From assembly GCA_002428605.1 (NCBI GenBank), contig DIXH01000010.1, positions 1 to 60,759 of the forward strand: a DNA stretch of 60,759 nucleotides, in the 5' to 3' direction. The DNA comes from Clostridiaceae bacterium UBA6085 (lineage in GTDB: Bacteria > Bacillota > Clostridia > Clostridiales > Clostridiaceae). The stretch's first letter is position 1. Each line of letters starts with the position of its first letter. Under the pieces are notes generated by a model. It saw only the letters and a list, made by a program, of their open reading frames with translations, searched no databases and was not told where the DNA came from. Below are positions 50,667 through 59,643 of this stretch, piece by piece. Position numbers and translations under genes: made by a program.

Positions 50667-52223
50667 ATGCAAATCGGTGAATTGATGAATGGTGTCGAGA
50701 TCCTCGAAAAAAGAGGATCCGCTGAAGAAATTGATATAGAGGACATTACTGTAAGCTCCAGGGAAGTAAAGGATGGATTCCTATTTACTGCCATAAGGGG
50801 GCATTACAGTGATGGACACAGGTTTCTCAAGGATGCAGAGGATAAGGGTGCAGCCTGTGCTGTTGTCGAAAGCTTCAGTGATGAACTGGGTATCCCTCAA
50901 TTAAGGGTTGCTGATACGAGACGTGCGCATTCACGGATATGCAGCAATTTCTACGGATCACCTTCAGCTGAAATGAGGGTATATGGAATTACCGCAACAA
51001 ACGGCAAGACCACGACCTCCTATATGCTTGACAGAATACTTGAAGAGAGGGGAGACGTTACCGGACTTTTCGGCAGTGTAAGGATCAAGAACGGGAACGA
51101 AAACATACCTTCTTCGATGACTACGCCCGATGCCAGGATAATACAGGCCAGTCTGAGGAAAATGGCGGACAGCGGAGTCGCGAAGGTAACAATGGAGGTA
51201 TCCTCATCCTCACTGGAACAGTACAGGGTGGCTGATATTCAGTTTGACATAGTCGCATTCAACAATTTCAGCAGAGAGCACATTGACCAGCACGGAAGCT
51301 TTGAGAAGTACTTCGAAGCGAAATCCAGCCTGATAACAGGTGCCGGTGAAAAATCATATGCAGTCCTAAACTATGATGACCCTTATGCCAGAAGCCTCAT
51401 AGGAAGGACTCGTGCAAGGGTAATAACCTACTCCGTTTCAGATGTGGCTGCGGACATATATTGCTCTGGATTTGACCTTTCTTCGGGAAAGGCGTCGATG
51501 GAGGTTGTTGTAGGTATTGATTTTGACGGTCTGGAGGGAAGGGTTGAAAAGGGGACGTTCCATGTTGAACTGGGTGTTCCCGGGTACCATTCGATTACAA
51601 ATGCCCTTTCAGTGATTGCCATGGCCCTCATAGACGGTGCGGACAGGAGGGTAATAGCAAATGCCCTCAAAAGGTTTACCGGAGTTGAGAGAAGGTTCCA
51701 GTATATCTATGACAGGGATTTCGTAATTGCAGATGACCATTTTGCAAACAGCAGGAACATTGATGTGACACTTGAGAGCATAGCCAGGTCCGATTGCAGA
51801 AAGCTGCATATAGTTTATGCTATACGTGGAAACCGTGGAACTACGGTTAACCGGGAGAATATAGAGACACTTCTGAAATGGAAGGCCTCCCTCCCGATGG
51901 ATGAGATAATCGGTACATTAAGCGAAGGGCTTGTGGGACCGAAGGACGAGGTCAAGGCTGAGGAGATAGAGGTCTATTTCGATGCTTTGAAGGGATCAGG
52001 TCTCGAAACACCGCTTTTCGAAAAGCTTGAGGATGCAATAGCTCATGCTTTAGGCAAAGCGTCGAAGGGGGACATGGTCCTGCTTGCAGGATCACAGGGA
52101 ATGGATTACGGTGCTGAAATAGCGCTTAACATGATGAAGGCTTTGAGACCGGAAATTCCGGAAGAAGAGCTTCTAAGACCACTTAATGACAGAACCTTGC
52201 TATTGGAGAACTTAAAGATATGA
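50667..52223 (+). CDS. Divergent MurE-like Mur ligase, substrate unknown
   Basis: A 518-residue Mur ligase with three domains. The N-terminal part has VSSREVKDGFLFTAIRG, as in MurE. The ATP loop GITATNGKTTTS is at 107-118. EVSSSSLEQYRV replaces the usual EVSSHAL, and NNFSREHIDQHG is conserved. The C domain differs strongly: the DYAHTPD motif is DDHFANSR, and the DNPR amino-acid-selecting motif of meso-DAP/Lys MurE enzymes is absent. ATP-dependent amide ligation is likely, but the acceptor and amino acid probably are not those of normal peptidoglycan. ATG 50667 follows GGGTGA. Its last bases overlap the racemase start (ATGA), linking the two functionally. Confidence 0.85.
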   Translation: MQIGELMNGVEILEKRGSAEEIDIEDITVSSREVKDGFLFTAIRGHYSDGHRFLKDAEDKGAACAVVESFSDELGIPQLRVADTRRAHSRICSNFYGSPSAEMRVYGITATNGKTTTSYMLDRILEERGDVTGLFGSVRIKNGNENIPSSMTTPDARIIQASLRKMADSGVAKVTMEVSSSSLEQYRVADIQFDIVAFNNFSREHIDQHGSFEKYFEAKSSLITGAGEKSYAVLNYDDPYARSLIGRTRARVITYSVSDVAADIYCSGFDLSSGKASMEVVVGIDFDGLEGRVEKGTFHVELGVPGYHSITNALSVIAMALIDGADRRVIANALKRFTGVERRFQYIYDRDFVIADDHFANSRNIDVTLESIARSDCRKLHIVYAIRGNRGTTVNRENIETLLKWKASLPMDEIIGTLSEGLVGPKDEVKAEEIEVYFDALKGSGLETPLFEKLEDAIAHALGKASKGDMVLLAGSQGMDYGAEIALNMMKALRPEIPEEELLRPLNDRTLLLENLKI

Positions 52224-52915
52224 GAGACAGGATACTTGGAATAATAGGCGGGATGGGGCCGGAGGCAACAGCCCAGCTATATATGAAGATGATAAGGGCA
52301 ACTAAAGTCAATAAGGACCAGGAACACTTCAGGATAATCATAGACAGCAATCCGAAGATACCTGACAGGACCAGGGCGATACTTGGACTTGGAGAGAATC
52401 CGGTTCCAATGATAATCGAAACAGCGAGAAACCTTGAAAGGATGGGCGTGGATATAGCGTGCATCCCATGCATGACTTCACACTACTTCTTCGAGGAGAT
52501 CCAGGGCGGAGTTGAGATGAAGATCATGAATGCGCTGGAAGAGCTGAAGAAATACATAGACAGGAACTTTCCTGAAATAAGGAAGGTTGGTATACTTGCT
52601 ACAACCGGAACCATGAACACCAGGATATTCGACAAATACCTTACGGGACTGGAGCTCATATATCCTGACCTTGATGTCCAGAAGGATAAGGTAATGGAAG
52701 CGATTTATGGTGAGGGAACCGGCATAAAGAGCGGGGTTACTGAAGGCAGGCCTGTGGATATGCTTATTGAAGCAGGTGAGCATGTAATCTTGAAGGGTGC
52801 TGAACTGGTGGTCCTGGGATGTACTGAGATCGGACTTGTGCTTAACAGAGATTCTCTTTCCGTGCCATGTGTAGACCCGATGGATGTCATGGCGGAAGCT
52901 ATGGTAAGTGAATAA
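52220..52915 (+). CDS. Aspartate/glutamate racemase family protein (YgeA-like amino acid racemase)
   Basis: A 231-residue two-cysteine racemase. It opens LGIIGGMGPEATAQLY, with the first catalytic Cys in IACIPCMTSHYF and the second in LVVLGCTEIGLVL, the pattern of PLP-independent Asp/Glu racemases; the size and GGMGPEAT opening are closest to the broad-specificity YgeA group. It interconverts L- and D-amino acids. It overlaps the Mur ligase by 4 bp, suggesting it supplies the D-amino acid that the ligase attaches. Confidence 0.92.
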   Translation: MRDRILGIIGGMGPEATAQLYMKMIRATKVNKDQEHFRIIIDSNPKIPDRTRAILGLGENPVPMIIETARNLERMGVDIACIPCMTSHYFFEEIQGGVEMKIMNALEELKKYIDRNFPEIRKVGILATTGTMNTRIFDKYLTGLELIYPDLDVQKDKVMEAIYGEGTGIKSGVTEGRPVDMLIEAGEHVILKGAELVVLGCTEIGLVLNRDSLSVPCVDPMDVMAEAMVSE

Positions 52916-52926
52916 GGTGAGAAACG

Positions 52927-52964
52927 AAGAGGAACGTCCAGCATTTCTGCCGGACGTTCCTCTT
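52927..52964. terminator. Bidirectional terminator between racemase and adenosyltransferase genes
   Basis: A perfect 13-bp stem AAGAGGAACGTCC (52927-52939) with GGACGTTCCTCTT (52952-52964), between convergent stops. Confidence 0.92.
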
Positions 52965-52967
52965 GTT

Positions 52968-53528
52968 CTATTTCCACGCGGTTGTTGTGATCTCAACGCC
53001 GCCAAGCTCCTGATTCAGATAGCGTGCCAAGGTGAACAGATAATCTGAAAGCCTGTTCAGGAACATGTAGCTTTGGGGGAAGGTCTCCACTTCCTCCTCT
53101 AGCAGGTATCTCACATATTGCCGTTCAGCCCTTCTTGCAAGGGATCTTGTGACATGCGTATACGTTGCCTGCCTTGTTCCGGAAAAAAGTATGAAATGTG
53201 TCTGTTCCGGCATAAGAGATGTCAGCTCGTCTATCTTTTCCTCTAGGAGCTTCGGATGGCTTTCGTCGAACCGCATGACCTCGTATTTCGATGATATCTC
53301 GCTTCCCATATTGTATAGCCCGTTCTGGATGTACCTTATAAAATCGGTGAGTTCCTTTTTCCTTGCAAATTCCGCACCTTCATCGATAAGAGAGCAGAGA
53401 TATCCAAGGGATGAATTTAGCTCATCTATCTGTCCGTTAAGCTCTATAAGCGACGATGACTTGAGTACCCTGTCTCCTCCGAGCGTTCCCGTAGTGCCCT
53501 TGTCGCCTGTCCTGGTTACAATTCCCAT
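52968..53528 (-). CDS. Cob(I)alamin adenosyltransferase, PduO type
   Basis: The 186-residue product carries the PduO ATP motif TRTGDKGTTGTLGG at residues 5-18 and the C-terminal RSLARRAERQYV motif. It makes adenosylcobalamin from ATP and reduced cobalamin. GGAGG upstream of ATG 53528 sets the start. No B12-dependent enzyme lies in the window, so its client is elsewhere. Single gene on the minus strand, divergent from gdhA. Confidence 0.95.
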   Translation of the reverse strand: MGIVTRTGDKGTTGTLGGDRVLKSSSLIELNGQIDELNSSLGYLCSLIDEGAEFARKKELTDFIRYIQNGLYNMGSEISSKYEVMRFDESHPKLLEEKIDELTSLMPEQTHFILFSGTRQATYTHVTRSLARRAERQYVRYLLEEEVETFPQSYMFLNRLSDYLFTLARYLNQELGGVEITTTAWK

Positions 53529-53588
53529 TTCAGTCCTCCGAATAAAATATTTACACTTAAAAAATTTGTCCAAGTGCTGTCAAGATAA

Positions 53589-53616
53589 TTGTACAACATC
53601 CAAAGTGTGGTATACT
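53589..53616 (+). promoter_or_regulatory. Promoter of gdhA
   Basis: TTGTAC (53589-53594), a 16-bp spacer and TATACT (53611-53616), preceded by a TGnG extended element. Confidence 0.6.
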
Positions 53617-53717
53617 AAATAATATTGTTAATCTTTTCGAAACAATTATGACACAAACGCAAATAAACAGGGAACAACTTATCATTAATGCAAAACCAAT
53701 GAGAAGGGGAGATCATC

Positions 53718-55061
53718 ATGAACGCACACGACTATATCGAGGAGGTCCTTGACAAGGTAAGGACCAAGAACAGGGGAGAGGATGAATTCATAGCTGCAAC
53801 TACTGAAGTCCTTCACTCGCTTACACCAGTAATCGAAAAGCATCCCAAGTACATGGAGCACAACATTCTGGAAAGGATAATCGAGCCGGACAGGCAGATA
53901 ATATTCTCGGTTCCGTGGGTAGATGATTCAGGGAAGGTAAGGGTAAACAGGGGCTTCAGGGTTCAGTTCTCAAGCGCCATAGGACCTTACAAGGGCGGAC
54001 TCAGGTATCATCCTTCAGTCAACCTCAGTATAATCAAGTTCCTTGGTTTCGAGCAGATATTCAAGAACTCGCTGACCGGACTTCCAATCGGCGGAGGTAA
54101 AGGCGGAAGCGACTTTGATCCAAAGGGCAAGAGTGAAATGGAAGTAATGAGGTTCTGCCAGAGCTTCATGACTGAGCTATACAGGCATATCGGAGAAGAC
54201 ATAGACGTTCCTGCCGGAGATATCGGTGTCGGCGGCAGAGAGATAGGATACATGTACGGACAGTACAGGAAGATCATGGGTTCTTCAGAGCCTGGCGTAC
54301 TTACAGGCAAGGGCATCGTATACGGCGGAAGCCTTGGAAGGCCTGAAGCAACAGGCTTCGGACTTGTGTATTTCGTAAAGGAGATACTCGAGCACAGAGG
54401 AATAGAGATGAAAGGCAAGACAGCCGTGGTATCTGGTTCAGGTAACGTCGCTCTGTTTGCGATAGAGAAGCTTGCTGAGTTTGGAGTGAAGACAGTAGCG
54501 TGCTCAGACAGCAATGGCTACATATATGACGAAAACGGTGTTGACCTCGAAGTGCTGAGGCAGATAAAGGATGTTGAGAGAAAGAGAATAAGCGAATACC
54601 CTTCACGTACAGGCCGAGGAGAATATCGTGAAGGCTCAAGGAACATATGGGATGTCAAGTGCGATATCGTGCTGCCTTGTGCAACCCAGAATGAGATTAA
54701 CAAGGATGAGGCAATTAAGATTGCCGACAATGGAGTCATCCTTGTAGGTGAAGGCGCTAACATGCCTTCTACACTTGAGGCCCAGGATGTCTACAGGGAG
54801 AGAAAGGTGCTTTTCGCACCGGCTAAGGCAGCCAATGCAGGCGGAGTTGCCGTATCGGCACTTGAAATGTCCCAGAACTCAATGAGGATGTATTGGGAAA
54901 AGAGTGAAGTCGACAACATGCTCAAGGGCATAATGAAGAGGATTTACGAGAATGCAAGCAAGATGGCCGAAGAGTATGGCGACAAGGATAACCTTGTAAT
55001 GGGTGCCAACATCGCAGGCTTCGTGAAGGTTGCAGACGCAATGGTTTATCAGGGTATATAA
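53718..55061 (+). CDS. gdhA: NADP-type glutamate dehydrogenase
   Basis: Reversibly aminates 2-oxoglutarate to glutamate. The 447-residue length and sequence (VPWVDDSGKVRVNRGFRVQFSSAIGPYKGGLRYHPSV, catalytic Lys in GLPIGGGKGGSDFDPKGKS, and VPAGDIGVGGREIGYMYGQYR) are those of the hexameric short GDH of Clostridia and E. coli. The Rossmann loop is SGSGNVALFAIEKL; the residue after the second strand (SDSNGY) is consistent with NADP use, but this is not decisive. GGGGAG precedes the ATG. Monocistronic. Confidence 0.96.
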   Translation: MNAHDYIEEVLDKVRTKNRGEDEFIAATTEVLHSLTPVIEKHPKYMEHNILERIIEPDRQIIFSVPWVDDSGKVRVNRGFRVQFSSAIGPYKGGLRYHPSVNLSIIKFLGFEQIFKNSLTGLPIGGGKGGSDFDPKGKSEMEVMRFCQSFMTELYRHIGEDIDVPAGDIGVGGREIGYMYGQYRKIMGSSEPGVLTGKGIVYGGSLGRPEATGFGLVYFVKEILEHRGIEMKGKTAVVSGSGNVALFAIEKLAEFGVKTVACSDSNGYIYDENGVDLEVLRQIKDVERKRISEYPSRTGRGEYREGSRNIWDVKCDIVLPCATQNEINKDEAIKIADNGVILVGEGANMPSTLEAQDVYRERKVLFAPAKAANAGGVAVSALEMSQNSMRMYWEKSEVDNMLKGIMKRIYENASKMAEEYGDKDNLVMGANIAGFVKVADAMVYQGI

Positions 55062-55072
55062 CCAATATATAT

Positions 55073-55114
55073 CAAATGAAGAAGGGCAGCTAAAAAGCTG
55101 CCCTTCTTCATTTG
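55073..55114 (+). terminator. Terminator after gdhA
   Basis: A perfect 19-bp inverted repeat (55073-55091 with 55096-55114) with an AAAA loop. The stem is A-rich on the left and T-rich on the right, ending TTTG, so it is probably efficient. Confidence 0.9.
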
Positions 55115-55370
55115 AAATTGTTCCAAAATGGGATTTTATCGTTAATTTGTTAAATATTTTTCTAACATTGTTTATAAATATGTAATGAAATGGTACTATT
55201 AGAGCATATTAGTTTCCTGCACTGCAGCATACTATGACGATTTGTTCCAATTTGAACTGATTAGATTGTATTTTGCACGGTGATTTATGCATATTTTGCG
55301 CCTGTATATGTCAAAAATATAACCAGGTTCGAGATAATAGTTAAATATTTACTTAACGGGAGGGAAATCA

Positions 55371-56024
55371 ATGGAAGAAAAGAAAAGCTTTTTCAACAGG
55401 GAGCAAACCAGAAGAGACTTTCTGAAGCTAACTGGAAAAGGTATCGGTGGTGCGGTAGTATCCTTGTCAATACTTAGCCTCTTCGGATGCGATACTAAGG
55501 AAGTCTCCGCATTTCCCATAGCTGAGGGTCTGCTGGTTGCAGACAGGTCGAGGTGCACAGGCTGCCAGAGATGTGAAATCACATGTACAGCCATGAATGA
55601 AGGCAAGATTCAGCCATTCATATCAAGGGTCAATGTCAGCAAGAACTACAATTTCGGCAAGGAAGGTCCTAAGATCAACTTTGCGAGCGCTGACGGACAG
55701 TACGGAAATCTCCTGATGTCACCCGCTACCTGCAAGCAGTGCAGAGAACCTTTCTGCGGGAACGCATGCCCTGTCGGTGCAATATTCGCTGACAAGAACA
55801 ACGGAAACGCCAGGACTGTCAACAAGGAGCTCTGCATAGGCTGTGGAACATGTGTCCAGGCCTGCCCGTGGCATATGCCGAATGTGGATGCCGAGACGAA
55901 GAAGTCTTCGAAGTGCATAACCTGCGGAGAATGCGCAAAGGCCTGCCCTACAGGCGCGCTGTCAGTAATACCATGGGAAGACATCAAGGTTGCAATGGAC
56001 AGACATGGAATGCTTTTAGGTTAA
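55371..56024 (+). CDS. Tat-signal ferredoxin-like electron-transfer subunit (four [4Fe-4S]) of the AOR system
   Basis: A 217-residue protein. A twin-arginine signal is at the start (NREQTRRDFLKL, Arg14-Arg15, then a hydrophobic stretch), and Cys40 in SLFGC could be lipidated, so it is predicted to be exported and possibly anchored. Sixteen cysteines in four groups (62/65/68/72, 121/124/129/133, 155/158/161/165, 182/185/188/192) indicate four cubane clusters of the DmsB/YdhY type. It directly precedes the AOR gene (15 bp). It would pass electrons to or from the AOR, outside the membrane. GGGAGGG precedes the ATG. Confidence 0.92.
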   Translation: MEEKKSFFNREQTRRDFLKLTGKGIGGAVVSLSILSLFGCDTKEVSAFPIAEGLLVADRSRCTGCQRCEITCTAMNEGKIQPFISRVNVSKNYNFGKEGPKINFASADGQYGNLLMSPATCKQCREPFCGNACPVGAIFADKNNGNARTVNKELCIGCGTCVQACPWHMPNVDAETKKSSKCITCGECAKACPTGALSVIPWEDIKVAMDRHGMLLG

Positions 56025-56039
56025 TGGAGGAGGATGGCA

Positions 56040-58145
56040 ATGGCTGATAAATCGTTTGGATGGGCTGGTAAGATACTTAGGGTAAACCTTACTACAGCTA
56101 ATATCTCAGTAACTGAAACAAAGGAATATGAATCACTGATAGGCGGAATGGGCATAGGCTATAAGGTCATGTTCGATGAGGTTCCCCAGGGAACAAAGGC
56201 TTTCGATGAGGCGAACAAGGTTGTTTTCGCTGTAGGACCACTTACAGGAAGCGGTGTTCCATGCAGCTCAAGGACCAATATAACATCCCTTCTTCCATCG
56301 AATCCGAACAATGCTGTTTCAGATTCCCATATGGGCGGTAACTTCGCGGCAATGATGAAATATGCCGGATATGACGCGATAATCGTAGAAGGAAAATCAC
56401 CTAAGCCAGTCTGGCTCAGGATAGAGGACGACAAGGTAACTATCGAGGATGCAAGGCACGTATGGGGAAAAGGAATATTTGAATCCACAGCTGTACTTGC
56501 AGGGGACATCGGCAAAGAGGCTTCAATTGCCGCGATAGGCCAGGCAGGAGAAAATCTTGTAAACCTGTCAGTAATCATGAATGGGACATCCCACTCAGCA
56601 GGCGGACACGGAGGAGTCCTCGGCTCGAAGCTCCTCAAGGCTGTAGCGGTAAGAGGTACCGGATCCGTGTCGATTGCCGGCAAGGGCGCTGACTTCGTGG
56701 AGCTAAACAGGTACATGATGGCTGATATCATAGGAGCCAACAATCAGCATGTTGTTCCAAACGCACCTCAGCCGTGGGCTGAATACCATAGCCAGAGCTC
56801 AAGATGGACTGCCAAGGCAGGGCTTACATGGGGAGCTGCAGACCCTGTGGTTGAAACCGGAGATTGCGCTGCCGGAGAAGTAAACAAGGTCGGTTACAGG
56901 ACAATGAAGTCTGTGTTTGACCTGGGACCCATAGCTGAGAAATATACTGTCAGGATGGGCGGGTGCCAGAGCTGTCCGATAAGATGTCATTCACAGCTCA
57001 CTATTCCCAAGCTTGCAACCTATGGAGTATCTCCAAATGTTGCAAACACCTGTATGGGCTTCCATTCACCTGCAGGAGTCATGATCAAGGGAGTTAAGGA
57101 CCAGTTCGAGGAAGGCGATGCGAACATGATCACAAGGACCCTTGGCGCTCAGCTTGCGGACGACTACGGCGTATGGTGCAACTATGGCCTTATAGGCAAG
57201 GACTTCAAATATGCCTATGAGCATGGGATACTCAAGAATGTTCTGCCTAAGGAAGAGTATGACTCGATACCATGGGACCTTCTGGAAAATGGCGACCCGG
57301 CATTCCTTAAGGATTTCTACAGAAGGATAGCATTCAAGGAAGGTGAGTTCTCGAACTTAGGTCTCGGAACCTACTGGATAGCACAGCGATGGAACTATGG
57401 CCAGGATTTCTGGCATGGAGCTGCATATGGAATATGGTCACCTCTTGGGTATCCGAAGCATCACTCCAATGAGGCTGGCGGACAGGTTGGCGCACTCATA
57501 TCCTGTATGTTCAACAGGGACTCCCAGTCGCATACGCATATGAACCTGATTGGATCGGGGCTGCCGATTGAGATACTGAAGGAAATCGCAGGAGAAGTTT
57601 TCGGCTCAGGCGATGCCCTTGACGCTCCAATGGACTACACCCCAATGAATGAGTACAAGGCTAAGTTCGCCAAGTGGTCACTCGCAAGAAATTGCATACA
57701 CGATGCTCTGACCCTTTGCAACTGGATGTGGCCGATGACTGTATCACCGACAAAGTCAAGAAACTACAGAGGTGATACTGCGCTTGAGGCTAAATTCATG
57801 TCCATGGTAACAGGCAAGGAAATAAGTGAAGCTGAACTCGATCTTGCCGGTGAAAGGATCATGACTCTTCACAGGGCTCTTACAGTAAAATGTATGAACA
57901 CCATGGACATGAGGGCAACCCATGATGTCATGATGGACTGGGTATATGATGCTGATCCTGGAGTTGCGCCATTCACCAAGGGAACCATAAAGATGGACAG
58001 GGATGACATGCAGCTTGCGCTCACTATGTTCTATAAGGAAATGGGATGGGATGAGAAGCTTGGAGCTCCTACAAGGGCAACTCTCGAGAGGCTTGGACTC
58101 AAGGATGTCGCTGATGAGCTGGGGAGCCTGAACCTCCTTCCATAA
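56040..58145 (+). CDS. Aldehyde ferredoxin oxidoreductase family protein (YdhV-like)
   Basis: A 701-residue W/Mo-bis-pterin enzyme. The N-terminal domain has FGWAGKILRVNLTT and the pterin contacts GPLTGSGVPCSSRTNITS, then GGNFAAMMKYAGYDAIIVEG. Cluster cysteines are in CQSCPIRC (309, 312, 316) and near residue 560 in DALTLCNWMWP. It is longer than the roughly 605-residue archaeal AOR. No signal peptide is seen, so export would need piggy-backing on the Tat-signal ferredoxin. The true substrate is unknown; E. coli YdhV is the nearest model by context. GGAGGAGG favours ATG 56040 over ATG 56034. Confidence 0.94.
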   Translation: MADKSFGWAGKILRVNLTTANISVTETKEYESLIGGMGIGYKVMFDEVPQGTKAFDEANKVVFAVGPLTGSGVPCSSRTNITSLLPSNPNNAVSDSHMGGNFAAMMKYAGYDAIIVEGKSPKPVWLRIEDDKVTIEDARHVWGKGIFESTAVLAGDIGKEASIAAIGQAGENLVNLSVIMNGTSHSAGGHGGVLGSKLLKAVAVRGTGSVSIAGKGADFVELNRYMMADIIGANNQHVVPNAPQPWAEYHSQSSRWTAKAGLTWGAADPVVETGDCAAGEVNKVGYRTMKSVFDLGPIAEKYTVRMGGCQSCPIRCHSQLTIPKLATYGVSPNVANTCMGFHSPAGVMIKGVKDQFEEGDANMITRTLGAQLADDYGVWCNYGLIGKDFKYAYEHGILKNVLPKEEYDSIPWDLLENGDPAFLKDFYRRIAFKEGEFSNLGLGTYWIAQRWNYGQDFWHGAAYGIWSPLGYPKHHSNEAGGQVGALISCMFNRDSQSHTHMNLIGSGLPIEILKEIAGEVFGSGDALDAPMDYTPMNEYKAKFAKWSLARNCIHDALTLCNWMWPMTVSPTKSRNYRGDTALEAKFMSMVTGKEISEAELDLAGERIMTLHRALTVKCMNTMDMRATHDVMMDWVYDADPGVAPFTKGTIKMDRDDMQLALTMFYKEMGWDEKLGAPTRATLERLGLKDVADELGSLNLLP

Positions 58146-58155
58146 AGAGGTAACA

Positions 58156-58719
58156 ATGGAAAAGGATAATACCATATTCGATGATATGCTGAAGCTCAAG
58201 GAAGCGGTCATATTCATCAGGAAAGAATCGATAAAGGGAAACCTTGTAGCGAAGAACAGCCTTGCGGAAACTGCTGGCATAAAGGAGGGGGAGGTTGAAC
58301 CTCTCCTTGCCAGGATGCTTGATTTTCCTGAATTCATTGAGCTGAAGAGGGTAAGTGATTCGGAAGGGAATGAATACATTTATTCAGCCAGCGAGATGAC
58401 TGACAGGTATGTAGAGATACTGATGGGACTTAAGAACAAGGACCTTCTTAAGCTCATAGCTGACACTGTGAGGTATGAATCGAAGAAGTATCCAAGGCCG
58501 ACCAGAGCCGACCTTTTTACCAGGAAACCATATTCCATAGGACTGGACGAGCTGAAGGAGCTGCTTGACAGCCTCGGAGAAGAAAGTGACTACAAGGACC
58601 TGAAGTTCACCGAAGCATCAAACGGCACCAGATTCATATATTCCGAAGAGCATATGACCAGGTTCTATGCAACAAAGCTTGCGGAATGGTACGAGGTGCT
58701 CCAGTACGAAATACCTTAA
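58156..58719 (+). CDS. Unknown protein with duplicated winged-helix-like module, AOR operon
   Basis: A 187-residue soluble protein between AOR and fdhD. Two halves are alike: residues about 15-89 and 97-175 each have a helical part (EVEPLLARML / ELKELLDSL), then a short strand and turn (ELKRVSDSEGNEYIYS / DLKFTEASNGTRFIYS), then an acidic helix (EMTDRYVEIL / HMTRFYATKL). I do not recognise the family and see no metal or cofactor motif. By position it may be an assembly chaperone (as TorD-like proteins are for DMSO reductases) or correspond to YdhW of E. coli. AGAGGT precedes the ATG. Confidence 0.75.
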   Translation: MEKDNTIFDDMLKLKEAVIFIRKESIKGNLVAKNSLAETAGIKEGEVEPLLARMLDFPEFIELKRVSDSEGNEYIYSASEMTDRYVEILMGLKNKDLLKLIADTVRYESKKYPRPTRADLFTRKPYSIGLDELKELLDSLGEESDYKDLKFTEASNGTRFIYSEEHMTRFYATKLAEWYEVLQYEIP

Positions 58720-58732
58720 GGAGGGACTTTTG

Positions 58733-59473
58733 ATGAATGAATTCAATCTGTCTGATGAAGTTCCGGTATCTATATATGTGAACGGAGATGCAGCTGCAAC
58801 CCTTATGTGTACACCTGAGGACCTGAAGGATCTGGCGATTGGGTATCTTCTTGATACAGGATCCATCGGAGGCATGGCAGACATAGCTAAGATCAGCGTC
58901 TGCAATGCTGAGAGGGAGGTATACGTGAACCTGAGGGAGTCTCTTAGAAAGCGCCCGGGGTTTCGTGACATAATCACAACCGCCTGCAGCCAGGGCTTTG
59001 ACTACGAGGAAGCCATTGAAGGTCTGGAGAACATAAATTCAGACCATGCAGTGACGATCCTGGAGATAAGGCAGGCTGTAAAGAGGATGGTTAAGGAATC
59101 GGAGAAATACATCCGTCATGGTGGAATTCATGCTTCTGCGCTTGTTTCCGAAGGTTACTTCGTTACCAGGGAAGATGTAGGAAGACATAACTCACATGAC
59201 AAGGTCGTTGGCAAAGCTATGCAGGAAAATGTCGACTTGAAAGCCTCGATGATTGTTACGACTGGCAGGATATCTGCGGACATGGTCTTCAAGGCCATGA
59301 ATGCCGGTGTTCCCGTACTATGTTCGATGAGCAATCCGACGAAGCTTGCAGTAGACATCGCAAAGAAATGCGGAATAACTCTAGTTGGAAGATGCATGGG
59401 TAAGGACCTTACAGTCTACACTCAGGACGAAAGAATAATTGATAAGGAGAAAAAAATATGTTTAGCAGATTAG
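58733..59473 (+). CDS. fdhD: Formate dehydrogenase accessory sulfurtransferase FdhD
   Basis: A 246-residue sulfur carrier that inserts the sulfido ligand into Mo/W bis-pterin enzymes. Family marks are VPVSIYVNGDAAATLMCTPEDLKDLAIGYLL, the GGIHASAL motif, and DVGRHNSHDKVVGKA, with a final CGITLVGR. The catalytic cysteine loop reads TTACSQGFD, with only one Cys where E. coli has CxxC. ATG 58733 follows AAGGAGG. Its presence next to an AOR, not a formate dehydrogenase, suggests that the exported AOR's metal needs sulfuration. Confidence 0.92.
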   Translation: MNEFNLSDEVPVSIYVNGDAAATLMCTPEDLKDLAIGYLLDTGSIGGMADIAKISVCNAEREVYVNLRESLRKRPGFRDIITTACSQGFDYEEAIEGLENINSDHAVTILEIRQAVKRMVKESEKYIRHGGIHASALVSEGYFVTREDVGRHNSHDKVVGKAMQENVDLKASMIVTTGRISADMVFKAMNAGVPVLCSMSNPTKLAVDIAKKCGITLVGRCMGKDLTVYTQDERIIDKEKKICLAD

Positions 59474-59643
59474 GAGCCCCGGAGCTGATACTCATACTTG
59501 CTATTGCACTAGTGGTATTTGGACCATCGAAACTTCCTGAAATAGGAAAATCTGTCGGAAAGGCTATCAACGAGTTCAAGGCTCAGGCCAACAAAGTCTC
59601 GGAGGATATCAAGGTAGACCTTAACGATGAGAGCAAGAATTGA
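59458..59643 (+). CDS. tatA: Twin-arginine translocase subunit TatA
   Basis: A 61-residue protein: a short N-terminal membrane helix (APELILILAIALVVFG), the hinge FGPSKLPEIGKSVGKAI, an amphipathic helix and an acidic tail. It overlaps fdhD by 16 bp and tatC by 17 bp. AAGGAGAAA precedes the ATG. It oligomerises to form the Tat passage; in Gram-positives TatA also does the TatB job. Confidence 0.95.
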   Translation: MFSRLGAPELILILAIALVVFGPSKLPEIGKSVGKAINEFKAQANKVSEDIKVDLNDESKN

